Assembly (NCBI GenBank): GCA_945897655.1
Contig: CAMDHB010000132.1
Coordinates: forward strand, 1 to 8,637
Reading direction: 5' to 3'
Length of the DNA: 8,637 nucleotides
Source: Pseudorhodobacter antarcticus
GTDB taxonomy: Bacteria; Pseudomonadota; Alphaproteobacteria; Rhodobacterales; Rhodobacteraceae
This document shows positions 1-6,660 of the stretch, piece after piece (position 1 is the first letter of the stretch; each line of letters begins with the position of its first letter). The position numbers and the translations under genes were made by a program. A model generated the notes under the pieces. It was not told where the DNA came from. It did not search any database and saw only the letters and a list, made by a program, of their open reading frames with translations.

Positions 1-1641
1 AAGGAAAGCTTCGAAATTGACACGCCCGAAGAGGGCACCGTTGTCAAAGGCCGGGTTATCGCGATCGAAGCGGGCCAGGCCATCATCGATGTCGGCTACA
101 AGATGGAAGGCCGCATCGACATCAAGGAATTCGCGAACCCCGGCGAAGCACCCACCATCAAGGTCGGTGACGAAGTCGAAGTTTACCTCGACCGTGTCGA
201 GAATGCCCGTGGCGAAGCCCAGATCAGCCGCGAGAAAGCTCGCCGCGAAGAAGCCTGGGACCGTCTGGAAAAAGCATACGCCACCGAGACCCGCGTCGAT
301 GGTGCGATCTTTGGTCGTGTCAAAGGCGGCTTTACCGTCGATCTGGGCGGCGCTGTGGCCTTCTTGCCCGGCTCTCAGGTTGATGTGCGCCCCGTGCGTG
401 ATGCTGGCCCGCTGATGGGCATGAAGCAGCCCTTCCAGATCCTGAAAATGGACCGTCGCCGTGGCAACATCGTTGTGTCGCGCCGCGCCATTCTGGAAGA
501 GTCGCGTGCCGAACAGCGTGCCGAGGTTATCGGCAACCTGACCGAAGGCCAAACTGTTGACGGCGTTGTGAAAAACATCACCGAATACGGTGCGTTCGTT
601 GATCTGGGCGGCGTTGACGGCCTGCTGCACGTCACCGACATGGCCTGGCGCCGCGTCAACCACCCGTCGGAAATCCTTGCCATTGGTGAGACTGTCAAAG
701 TGCAGGTCATCAAGATCAACAAGGAAACCCACCGCATCTCCTTGGGCATGAAGCAGCTGCAATCCGACCCGTGGGATGCTGTTGAGAAGGACTATGCCAT
801 CGGCACCGTCCACAAGGGCCGCGTCACCAACATCACCGACTACGGCGCCTTTGTGGAGCTGGAAGCGGGCGTTGAGGGCCTGGTTCACGTGTCCGAAATG
901 TCCTGGACCAAGAAGAACGTCCATCCCGGCAAGATCGTCTCGACCTCTCAGGAAGTCGAAGTCATGGTGCTGGAGATTGACAGCGCCAAGCGTCGCGTTT
1001 CGCTTGGCCTCAAGCAGACCCAGCGCAACCCGTGGGAAGTTTTTGCGGAAACCCACCCGGTCGGCACCGCGATTGAAGGCGAAGTCAAGAACATCACCGA
1101 ATTCGGTCTGTTCGTCGGCCTCGACAATGACATCGACGGCATGGTCCACCTGTCTGACCTGTCCTGGGATCAGCGCGGCGAGGATGTCATTCAGAACTAC
1201 CGCAAGGGCGACACGGTCAAGGCCGCCGTCACCGAAGTGGATGTCGAGAAAGAGCGTATCTCCCTCTCCGTCAAAGCCCTGGGCGATGACACCTTCACCG
1301 ACGCTGTAGATGGCGTAAAGCGCGGCGGTATCATCACCGTCACCGTTTCGGCCATCGAAGAAGGCGGCGTGGAAGTGGATTACAACGGCACCAAGTCGTT
1401 CATCCGCCGTTCGGACCTGTCGCGTGACCGCGCCGACCAGCGCCCCGAGCGTTTCCAGGTGGGCGACCACATCGACGTTCGCGTCACCAACATCGACCCC
1501 AAGACCCGCAAACTGGGTCTGTCGATCAAGGCGCGCGAGATCGCCGAAGAGAAAGAAGCCGTCGAACAGTATGGCTCCTCCGATTCGGGCGCGTCGCTTG
1601 GCGACATCCTGGGTGCAGCGCTGAAAGGCGACCGCAGCTAA
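1..1641 (+). CDS. rpsA: 30S ribosomal protein S1 (5'-truncated by window edge)
   Basis: Ribosomal protein S1 binds mRNA on the small subunit and helps load transcripts onto the ribosome. The reading frame is open from base 1 and gives 546 residues ending at a TAA. The family is usually about 555-570 residues in alphaproteobacteria, so only a dozen or so N-terminal residues should lie outside the window. Six S1 (OB-fold) units can be followed, starting near residues 12, 98, 183, 268, 355 and 440. The central ones carry the usual pattern, such as NITEYGAFVDLGGVDGLLHV, NITDYGAFVEL and NITEFGLFVGL. The first ATG in frame (position 103) lies inside domain 1 and is not the true start. The C terminus (GASLGDILGAALKG) is typical of Rhodobacteraceae S1. 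A strong terminator follows. Identification is essentially certain; no anomalies seen. Confidence 0.98.
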   Translation, partial: KESFEIDTPEEGTVVKGRVIAIEAGQAIIDVGYKMEGRIDIKEFANPGEAPTIKVGDEVEVYLDRVENARGEAQISREKARREEAWDRLEKAYATETRVDGAIFGRVKGGFTVDLGGAVAFLPGSQVDVRPVRDAGPLMGMKQPFQILKMDRRRGNIVVSRRAILEESRAEQRAEVIGNLTEGQTVDGVVKNITEYGAFVDLGGVDGLLHVTDMAWRRVNHPSEILAIGETVKVQVIKINKETHRISLGMKQLQSDPWDAVEKDYAIGTVHKGRVTNITDYGAFVELEAGVEGLVHVSEMSWTKKNVHPGKIVSTSQEVEVMVLEIDSAKRRVSLGLKQTQRNPWEVFAETHPVGTAIEGEVKNITEFGLFVGLDNDIDGMVHLSDLSWDQRGEDVIQNYRKGDTVKAAVTEVDVEKERISLSVKALGDDTFTDAVDGVKRGGIITVTVSAIEEGGVEVDYNGTKSFIRRSDLSRDRADQRPERFQVGDHIDVRVTNIDPKTRKLGLSIKAREIAEEKEAVEQYGSSDSGASLGDILGAALKGDRS

Positions 1642-1661
1642 GAAAGCTGTTCGCGGTAACA

Positions 1662-1690
1662 GAAGGCCCCGCCGCAAGGTGGGGCCTTTT
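1662..1690 (+). terminator. Rho-independent terminator after rpsA
   Basis: An 11-bp GC-rich stem (1663-1673 paired with 1678-1688, one G-T wobble) closes a GCAA tetraloop and runs into a TTTT tract at 1687-1690. It sits 21 nt past the rpsA stop codon. The stable tetraloop and U-tract make this a classic intrinsic terminator, separating rpsA from ihfB transcription. Confidence 0.9.
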
Positions 1691-1723
1691 GCGTTTGAGG
1701 CTGTTTTTGCAGATCAATTTCAT

Positions 1724-1751
1724 TTGTGCAGGGCGGAATATTGCCTATAGT
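1724..1751 (+). promoter_or_regulatory. Candidate sigma-70 promoter for ihfB
   Basis: TTGTGC at 1724-1729 and TATAGT at 1746-1751 are separated by 16 bp, a reasonable housekeeping promoter. It lies after the rpsA terminator and about 75 nt before the ihfB start, where an independent promoter is expected. This was judged by eye from consensus only; no transcription start is known. Confidence 0.45.
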
Positions 1752-1825
1752 CGTCCCATATTTGAACAGGTGGCGCGGGAACGGACCGGGACAGGGACGG
1801 GCGACCACAAAGGGGGATAGCTGCG

Positions 1826-2107
1826 ATGATCCGTTCGGAACTGATCCAGAAGATAGCGGATGAAAACCCGCACTTGACACAAAAGCACGTCGAAAAGATC
1901 GTGAGTACCGTGTTTGACGAGATTATCGAGGCCCTTGCCAAGGGCGACCGTGTCGAACTGCGCGGCTTTGGCGCGTTTTCGGTAAAGGCCCGCGATGCCC
2001 GTGTGGGCCGCAATCCCCGCACTGGCGAGGCGGTTCAGGTCGATGACAAGAAGGTGCCCTTCTTCAAGACCGGCAAATTGCTGCGCGACCGGCTGAACGA
2101 AAAGTAG
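1826..2107 (+). CDS. ihfB: Integration host factor subunit beta
   Basis: IHF-beta pairs with IHF-alpha to form a DNA-bending nucleoid protein that assists recombination, replication and transcription. The 93-residue product has the usual family length. It shows the HU/IHF hallmark RGFGAFSV (residues 46-53), then GRNPRTGE (61-68), which carries the arm-tip proline (Pro64) that intercalates into DNA, and VPFFKTGK (77-84). The N-terminal start MIRSELIQKI and the overall pattern favour the beta rather than the alpha subunit. The ATG at 1826 follows a strong ribosome binding site (AGGGGG, 1811-1816) at 9 nt. Position directly after rpsA is the usual one for ihfB in proteobacteria. It is separated from rpsA by a terminator and has a candidate promoter of its own. 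Confidence 0.96.
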   Translation: MIRSELIQKIADENPHLTQKHVEKIVSTVFDEIIEALAKGDRVELRGFGAFSVKARDARVGRNPRTGEAVQVDDKKVPFFKTGKLLRDRLNEK

Positions 2108-2123
2108 GTCACACTGCAGGCGC

Positions 2124-2152
2124 TTGCGTGTTCCGCCGCGAGGGCCGATATT
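2124..2152 (+). promoter_or_regulatory. Candidate promoter for the LapA-domain gene / trpF operon
   Basis: TTGCGT (2124-2129) and GATATT (2147-2152) are spaced by exactly 17 bp in the 76-nt gap between ihfB and the LapA-domain gene. It would start a transcript about 25 nt before that gene and could drive the overlapping genes through trpF and the glycosyltransferase. Consensus match by eye only; readthrough from ihfB is also possible because no terminator is visible in this gap. Confidence 0.4.
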
Positions 2153-2183
2153 GCGGTGAACCCTTTTCCAAAGGCAAACGCCC

Positions 2184-2543
2184 ATGACCCGCGCCTTGCG
2201 CTATCTGTTTATTGCCGTTTTGACGATTGTCTTGCTGGTCATCGCTTCGGCCAACCTCACGCCGGTGACGCTGCACCTGCTGCCGGACGCCTTTGCAACC
2301 CTTTTGCAGATTGATTTCCAGATCGAAGTGCCGGTGTTTCTGGTGCTGTTCTTTGGCATCATCCTTGGTCTGATGGTGGGTTTCGTCTGGGAATGGCTGC
2401 GCGAATACAAGCACCGCCGCACCGCCAACACCAAAACCCGCGAGGTCAGCAAACTGGAACGCGAACTGGCCACGCTAAAGGACCAGACCTCGCTGCCCGA
2501 TGACGAGGTGCTGGCGATCCTCGCAAAGCCGAAAGCGCCATGA
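2184..2543 (+). CDS. LapA-domain (DUF1049) inner-membrane protein
   Basis: A small 119-residue membrane protein of the LapA/DUF1049 family, whose best-studied enterobacterial member (LapA/YciS) works with LapB in controlling lipopolysaccharide assembly. Two hydrophobic helices are visible, about residues 6-23 and 49-70, separated by a short loop beginning ANLTPVTL that matches the family's conserved segment after helix 1. A charged cytoplasmic tail (about 71-119) includes a likely short coiled coil (about 82-101). The start ATG is preceded by a modest AAAGG (2170-2174). The stop TGA at 2541-2543 overlaps the trpF ATG, indicating translational coupling. The family assignment is from helix layout and motif; a direct LPS role in this organism is inference, as lapB is not in the window. 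Confidence 0.85.
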   Translation: MTRALRYLFIAVLTIVLLVIASANLTPVTLHLLPDAFATLLQIDFQIEVPVFLVLFFGIILGLMVGFVWEWLREYKHRRTANTKTREVSKLERELATLKDQTSLPDDEVLAILAKPKAP

Positions 2544-3193
2544 TGGACGCTGTTCGTGTCAAGATCTGCGGTTTGCGGACCGTGGCCGAAGTGCAGGCCG
2601 TGGCCGATGCAGGGGCAGCCTATTTCGGTCTGAACTTCTTTCCGCCCTCGCCCCGCTATGTAAGCCTGGCCTTGGGGCGCGAACTGGCCCTTGCCGCCCC
2701 CGTCGGGCTGGCCAAGGTGGCGCTGACCGTGGATGCGGATGACGCGACCCTTGACGCGATTGTCGAGGCGATGCCGCTGGACATTTTGCAACTGCATGGC
2801 CACGAGACGCCCGCCCGCGTGGCCGAGGTGCGCGCCCGCTATGGCTTGCCTGTGATGAAGGTGCTGGGCGTGCGCGATGAGGGCGATCTGGCCGACCTGC
2901 TGGAGTTTTCGACCGCTGCCGACATGATCATGATCGATACCAAGGCCCCCAAGGGGGCCGTTCTGCCCGGCGGCAACGGCGTGCCCTTTGACTGGCGTCT
3001 GGTCGCCCAGCGCCGCTGGCTGCGCCCCTGGATGCTGGCGGGCGGCCTGACGCCGCAGAACGTGGCCGAGGCGGTGCGCCTGACGGGCGCGCGGCAGGTC
3101 GATGTGTCTTCGGGGGTTGAATCCGCGCCAGGGGTCAAGGACCCGGTCCGGATCAGGGATTTCACCGCTGCGGTCGGGGTACAGGATGACTGA
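2540..3193 (+). CDS. trpF: Phosphoribosylanthranilate isomerase
   Basis: TrpF catalyses the Amadori rearrangement of N-(5'-phosphoribosyl)anthranilate in tryptophan synthesis, in the cytoplasm. The 217-residue product has normal length for the single-domain (beta-alpha)8 barrel enzyme. The catalytic general-base cysteine is in VKICGLR (Cys10) and the general-acid aspartate in MIMIDTKAP (Asp133). GLNFFPPSPRYV (30-41), LQLHGHE (83-89), LAGGL (166-170) and DVSSGVE (188-194) are further family signatures, the last two lying in the phosphate-binding part. Two adjacent ATGs (2540 and 2543) are possible starts; 2540 overlaps the upstream stop by 4 nt and was chosen for coupling, but 2543 would remove only one Met. 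The gene end overlaps the next gene by 8 nt. Confidence 0.97.
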   Translation: MMDAVRVKICGLRTVAEVQAVADAGAAYFGLNFFPPSPRYVSLALGRELALAAPVGLAKVALTVDADDATLDAIVEAMPLDILQLHGHETPARVAEVRARYGLPVMKVLGVRDEGDLADLLEFSTAADMIMIDTKAPKGAVLPGGNGVPFDWRLVAQRRWLRPWMLAGGLTPQNVAEAVRLTGARQVDVSSGVESAPGVKDPVRIRDFTAAVGVQDD

Positions 3194-4157
3194 AAAACGC
3201 TATGTCCTGTGCCGCCCGGTGTCGGGGCTGAACGACACGCTCTGCCAGTTTGAAATATGCCGTGAATATGCTGAACGCACGGGCCGGATTCTGGTGGTAG
3301 ATGGCCGGTTATCGGCAGGGGTGCTGACCGAATTTGGTGACTACTTCCAGATGAAGGGCGATCAGCACATTTTTCACATGACTTCGCCCGAACTGCCCAA
3401 CCTGGAAAGCCTGGACTGCTACCCGCCCGAGGTGTTTGGCCGGATTTTCACCCTCAACCGCATTGGCCACCCGGACCCTAACCAGCGTGCGACTTCCAAT
3501 TTGGTCGATTCCGAAACTATGGCACCGCTGCGCTTTGATCCCGAACAGGATTATCCCCAACGCCTGCTGTTGCGCCAGCAATGGGGCGGGTCCACTCAAT
3601 CCTATCGTGCGCTCAAACATCTGAGCCTCGTGCCCAGCCTTGCCACCCGTGTGCGCAGCGCGATCGAGGGCTTGCCCGCCGGCTATGCCGCATTGCACCT
3701 GCGCAACACTGATTACCGGACCGACATTGCCAGCGTGGTGCATGCCATGCGCGATAAGGTGACAGGACGTGACCTGCTGGTCTGCAGCGACGATGCCACG
3801 GCCTTTGACCAGGTCCGCGAGGGGTTGCCGGCCACCCGGGTCCACCGCCTGACCGTGCCCGCCTTCGACGACGGCAAGCCTTTGCACATCTCGGCCAAAT
3901 CCCATGGGGCCGCGGTGCGGCGCCGCGTTGCCACGAACGCCATCGTCGATCTGTGCGCCTTGGCCGGTGCAACCACGCTGTTTACTGCCCATCTGACCGG
4001 TCACAATACCATGCTGAAGCCAAAGAAAAGCGGCTTTTCCCGCTTGGCCGAACGTTTGGGGGGCGAAAAGCAGCGGCTGCGCTTGTTCTTGGGCCCCGTT
4101 GGCCGGGGGCTGCTGCGCGGGATCGATACGGGCGAGTTGATCACCATCGAAGGCTGA
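3186..4157 (+). CDS. O-fucosyltransferase/NodZ-like GT-B glycosyltransferase
   Basis: A 323-residue protein with the layout of the fucosyltransferase superfamily (NodZ, alpha-1,6/alpha-1,2 and protein O-fucosyltransferases), which transfer a sugar from a GDP-linked donor. An N-terminal GLND motif (14-17) heads a segment resembling the GLGNQL-type start of these enzymes, followed by a beta strand (RILVVDGR, 34-41). The donor-binding-like motif HLRNTDY (171-177) corresponds to the family's HxRxxD. LLVCSDD (197-203) and AIVDLCALAGATTLF (252-266) match the later conserved strands, and SGFSRLAERLG (282-292) matches the C-terminal SxFSxLA block. No signal peptide or membrane span is seen, so it is probably cytoplasmic. 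The ATG at 3186 overlaps trpF by 8 nt and follows a GGGG at 3176-3179; an upstream in-frame ATG at 3102 lies deep inside trpF and was rejected. Acceptor and donor are unknown. Confidence 0.65.
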   Translation: MTEKRYVLCRPVSGLNDTLCQFEICREYAERTGRILVVDGRLSAGVLTEFGDYFQMKGDQHIFHMTSPELPNLESLDCYPPEVFGRIFTLNRIGHPDPNQRATSNLVDSETMAPLRFDPEQDYPQRLLLRQQWGGSTQSYRALKHLSLVPSLATRVRSAIEGLPAGYAALHLRNTDYRTDIASVVHAMRDKVTGRDLLVCSDDATAFDQVREGLPATRVHRLTVPAFDDGKPLHISAKSHGAAVRRRVATNAIVDLCALAGATTLFTAHLTGHNTMLKPKKSGFSRLAERLGGEKQRLRLFLGPVGRGLLRGIDTGELITIEG

Positions 4158-4281
4158 ACCTGCCGCCGCGCCGAGTTGGGACAAAGATTTCAGGCCCGTC
4201 AAATCGGTTAACCTCATGAAATGATGATACAAAGGCCAATGCTCGACATCCTGGCCCTTTGCCTTTCCATCACCTTCCCCC

Positions 4282-4310
4282 TTTCCTTGCCCCCAAAGCG
4301 GCGCTACACC
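4282..4310 (+). promoter_or_regulatory. Weak candidate promoter upstream of trpB
   Basis: TTTCCT (4282-4287) and TACACC (4305-4310) are spaced by 17 bp and end 27 nt before the trpB start. The match to consensus is poor. It is recorded because the 180-nt gap between the glycosyltransferase and trpB has no other obvious promoter, and trpB could instead be transcribed from upstream. Confidence 0.2.
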
Positions 4311-4324
4311 CCTTGGGTCAGATC

Positions 4325-4330
4325 AGGAGG
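4325..4330 (+). promoter_or_regulatory. Strong ribosome binding site deciding the trpB start
   Basis: AGGAGG lies 7 nt before the ATG at 4338. It fixes the start there rather than at the in-frame ATG at 4221, which would add 39 residues with no resemblance to TrpB. Confidence 0.85.
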
Positions 4331-4337
4331 GCGCGAC

Positions 4338-5570
4338 ATGGCCAAGGACAATCCCAACAGCTTTATGACCGGTCCCGATGAACAGGGCCGTTTTGGCCAG
4401 TTCGGCGGGCGTTTTGTGTCCGAAACCCTGATGCCGCTGATCCTTGATCTTGAGGAACGCTACGAATTCGCCAAGACCGACCCCACCTTCTGGGCCGAGA
4501 TGGACTGGCTGTGGAAGCACTACGTTGGCCGCCCCAGCCCGCTTTATTTCTGCGAACGCCTGACCACCCATCTGGGCGGCGCCAAGATCTACATGAAGCG
4601 GGATGAGTTGAACCACACCGGCGCGCACAAGATCAACAATGTGCTGGGTCAGATCATTCTGGCCCGCCGCATGGGCAAAACCCGGATCATCGCGGAAACC
4701 GGCGCGGGCCAGCATGGCGTGGCCACAGCGACGGTTTGCGCCAAGTTCGGGCTGAAATGCGTGGTCTATATGGGCGCGCATGATGTCGAACGGCAGGCCC
4801 CCAACGTCTTCCGCATGCGCCTTCTGGGGGCCGAAGTCATCCCCGTCACCTCAGGCCGTGGCACGCTGAAAGACGCCATGAACGACGCCCTGCGCGATTG
4901 GGTCACCAACGTGCGCGATACCTTCTATTGCATCGGAACGGTCGCGGGCCCCCACCCCTATCCCGCAATGGTCCGTGATTTCCAGTCGATCATCGGTAAA
5001 GAGGTGCGCTGGCAACTGGCCGAACAGGAGGGTGAGGGCCGTCTGCCCGACACCATCATCGCCGCCATCGGTGGTGGTTCGAACGCGATGGGACTGTTCT
5101 ATCCCTTCCTTGATGACCCGTCCGTCAACATCATCGGCGTGGAAGCAGGCGGCAAAGGCGTGGACGACCGCATGCAGCATTGCGCCTCGCTCACCGGCGG
5201 CCGCCCGGGTGTGTTGCATGGCAACCGGACCTATCTGCTGCAAGACCCCGATGGCCAGATCCTGGAAGGCTTCAGCATTTCTGCGGGGCTTGATTACCCC
5301 GGCATCGGCCCTGAACATTCCTGGCTGCACGACATGGGCCGCGCTCAGTACGTCTCGATCACCGATGCCGAGGCGCTGGAAGCGTTCCAACTGTCCTGCC
5401 GGCTTGAGGGCATCATCCCCGCGCTGGAACCCAGCCACGCCCTGGCCCATGTGATGAAGATCGCTCCGAAACTGCCGCCCGAGCATATCATCGTGATGAA
5501 CATGTGCGGTCGCGGCGACAAGGACATCTTCACCGTGGCCAAGCATCTGGGCTTTGACATGAAGGTCTGA
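4338..5570 (+). CDS. trpB: Tryptophan synthase beta chain
   Basis: TrpB condenses indole, channelled from TrpA, with L-serine to make L-tryptophan, using pyridoxal phosphate. The 410-residue length matches the TrpB1 family. The PLP Schiff-base lysine is in HTGAHKIN (Lys98), the catalytic glutamate is in ETGAGQHG (Glu120), and the phosphate-binding loop is GGGSNAMG (245-252). The N terminus (GRFGQFGGRFVSETLM, 18-33) and C terminus (MCGRGDKDIF) are also typical. The start is set by AGGAGG 7 nt upstream. It is the second tryptophan gene here, after trpF, with the glycosyltransferase gene and 180 nt between them; trpA is not seen downstream within the window. No unusual residues noted. Confidence 0.98.
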   Translation: MAKDNPNSFMTGPDEQGRFGQFGGRFVSETLMPLILDLEERYEFAKTDPTFWAEMDWLWKHYVGRPSPLYFCERLTTHLGGAKIYMKRDELNHTGAHKINNVLGQIILARRMGKTRIIAETGAGQHGVATATVCAKFGLKCVVYMGAHDVERQAPNVFRMRLLGAEVIPVTSGRGTLKDAMNDALRDWVTNVRDTFYCIGTVAGPHPYPAMVRDFQSIIGKEVRWQLAEQEGEGRLPDTIIAAIGGGSNAMGLFYPFLDDPSVNIIGVEAGGKGVDDRMQHCASLTGGRPGVLHGNRTYLLQDPDGQILEGFSISAGLDYPGIGPEHSWLHDMGRAQYVSITDAEALEAFQLSCRLEGIIPALEPSHALAHVMKIAPKLPPEHIIVMNMCGRGDKDIFTVAKHLGFDMKV

Positions 5571-5820
5571 CGTCCTCGACCCTGCAGCCCTCCGCGTTCC
5601 AAATCGGTACGCCGGGGGGTGCATCGCAACACACTGAATTCTCGAATGGTTTATTGCATAAACGAAGGTTTAGGCTTACTGAGAGCTCAGGATGCGGTTG
5701 ACGCAAACGAATGGCGGATGGATCGTTGATCCCGTTTCGCCGATGATCAATGCACCGATTGTGATTCGGCGTAACGAGTATCCTTCGGGCTGGAACAAAT
5801 CGAATGGGGTTTAAGCGACG
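5571..5820 (+). promoter_or_regulatory. Intergenic control region between trpB and the acidic-protein gene
   Basis: No convincing gene or T-tract terminator is seen. By eye it is richer in AT than its neighbours. It contains a perfect inverted repeat GTTTAT-TGC-ATAAAC (5649-5663), a GTTTAGGC (5668-5675), and three related CGAA(T)GG..TTTA-like elements at 5643, 5663 and 5801 (the first two spaced 20 bp). A candidate promoter, TTGACG (5698-5703), 17 bp, GATCGT (5721-5726), has its -10 covered by the dyad GGATC-GTT-GATCC (5720-5732). This arrangement suggests regulated transcription of the downstream gene. The regulator is unknown; the LuxR-type protein encoded nearby is one candidate. Confidence 0.4.
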
Positions 5821-6534
5821 ATGGTGAGTGCTAACATGAACGGCCGATCGATGCGGGCAGGACTTTCGGTCATCGCAGTATTGTTGCTGTCATCGGCAGC
5901 CTTCGCGCAGGATGCGAACGAAGACGGCGTTGATTTCTTGGTTCATGGACCGGAGTCGGTGGCTGATGAGGTTGGCGACGATCCAGCCCTGGACGGTGAT
6001 GATACGAGCGGTGACTTTGAGGGCATTGCCGTGGGCGAGTTGGACCCGAAAGACGAACTGTGGCCCGTCATCATAATTGATCCCTTCTTGGAAAATGATG
6101 ATGTTGGCGTATTGCCTGATGACGTAGGGTCTGGTGAAGACGGCTCAGATGACGACAGTTCGGATGACGACTGGGTCTGGGACGAGGGTGACGGGATCAT
6201 CGTGATTGATGACGGTCTGTGTATTGGCGTGGACTGCGTGCCCGGCGACGGCAGCTATACCTATGACGGCGGCTATACCGACGATGGTGACATCGTGTGG
6301 TATTTTCTGGAAGGCCCTCGCCCCGAAGATTGCCCTGAATGCCGGGATCTGCCGGTCGAGATCTATCAGATGAATGCTGGTGGCCCATTGGTCACCGACT
6401 CGGAGACGGCCCCAAGCAAAAGTTCACGGCGGTCACGCGTTGCGTCTTTCACCCCAAGCACTGCGGCCGAGTGTCTTGCTCTTTACCCGCAATTGCCATG
6501 GCTTTGCGAGTGGCAGAACACTTCGGGTCAGTAA
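5821..6534 (+). CDS. Secreted, highly acidic Asp-rich protein with six cysteines (unknown function)
   Basis: No family is recognised. The protein begins with a clear signal peptide: Arg10/Arg12, a hydrophobic core (about 14-27) and an AFA-Q cleavage site near residue 29. The mature part is extremely acidic: 37 Asp plus 16 Glu against about 7 Lys/Arg. Just after cleavage, DANEDGVDF (31-39) resembles a single calcium-binding DxNxDGxxD loop. The densest acidic run is about 106-134. The C-terminal half has six cysteines in pairs (133/138, 171/174, 218/229), suggesting disulfides and an oxidising location. An SxxSRRSRV segment (about 201-207) is a lone basic patch. Three in-frame ATGs are possible: 5821 (weak GGGG 11 nt upstream), 5836 (GGTGAG at 5823-5828, 7 nt) and 5851; all keep the signal peptide. 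A strong terminator follows, so the gene may be monocistronic. Cation binding is inference. Confidence 0.75.
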   Translation: MVSANMNGRSMRAGLSVIAVLLLSSAAFAQDANEDGVDFLVHGPESVADEVGDDPALDGDDTSGDFEGIAVGELDPKDELWPVIIIDPFLENDDVGVLPDDVGSGEDGSDDDSSDDDWVWDEGDGIIVIDDGLCIGVDCVPGDGSYTYDGGYTDDGDIVWYFLEGPRPEDCPECRDLPVEIYQMNAGGPLVTDSETAPSKSSRRSRVASFTPSTAAECLALYPQLPWLCEWQNTSGQ

Positions 6535-6553
6535 ATCGGCCTTCACGGACCTG

Positions 6554-6595
6554 TGGCACCGGCTGTCCAACCAGCCGGTGCCATCATTTCTTGCA
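6554..6595 (+). terminator. Intrinsic terminator after the acidic-protein gene
   Basis: A perfect 12-bp stem (6554-6565 with 6572-6583) and a 6-nt loop are followed by a weak T-rich tract (TCATTTCTTG). It begins 19 nt after the stop codon at 6534. The interrupted U-tract is the only weakness; it separates the acidic gene from the PepSY/LuxR pair. Confidence 0.8.
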
Positions 6596-6613
6596 AATCG
6601 TTCAATTCCGGTA

Positions 6614-6625
6614 GTTTATACTAAA
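6614..6625 (+). promoter_or_regulatory. Candidate -10/operator element upstream of the PepSY-LuxR pair
   Basis: TATACT (6617-6622) is a good -10 hexamer about 40 nt before the PepSY gene, but the best -35 (TTGCAA, 6591-6596) is 20 bp away, longer than normal, which suggests activator dependence or an incorrect pairing. The -10 is embedded in the inverted repeat TTTA-TAC-TAAA (6615-6625), similar to the GTTTAT dyad at 5649. Inferred from sequence only. Confidence 0.35.
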
Positions 6626-6660
6626 GGATAAGACACGCCCCCTGGGACGAGAGGACGTTG

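Noticed and set aside
3102..3185. Longer glycosyltransferase starting inside trpF at 3102
   Set aside because: It would overlap trpF by 92 nt and add 28 Arg-rich residues that are just trpF read in another frame; 3186 fits an ordinary short overlap.
3309..4232. 307-residue minus-strand open frame opposite the glycosyltransferase
   Set aside because: Its composition (Gln/Gly/His-rich, no domain signature) is that expected from the antisense frame of a high-GC gene; the plus-strand product has recognisable motifs.
4221..4337. In-frame N-terminal extension of TrpB from the ATG at 4221
   Set aside because: The extra 39 residues have no likeness to TrpB and no ribosome binding site, whereas the ATG at 4338 has AGGAGG at 7 nt and gives the family's normal N terminus.
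5590..5618. Imperfect GC-rich inverted repeat after trpB as its terminator
   Set aside because: The stem has a mismatch and a wobble, the loop is long and no T-tract follows; termination here is not supported.
4851..5624. 257-residue minus-strand open frame opposite trpB
   Set aside because: It is the antisense shadow of trpB, has no family resemblance and no plausible start signal.
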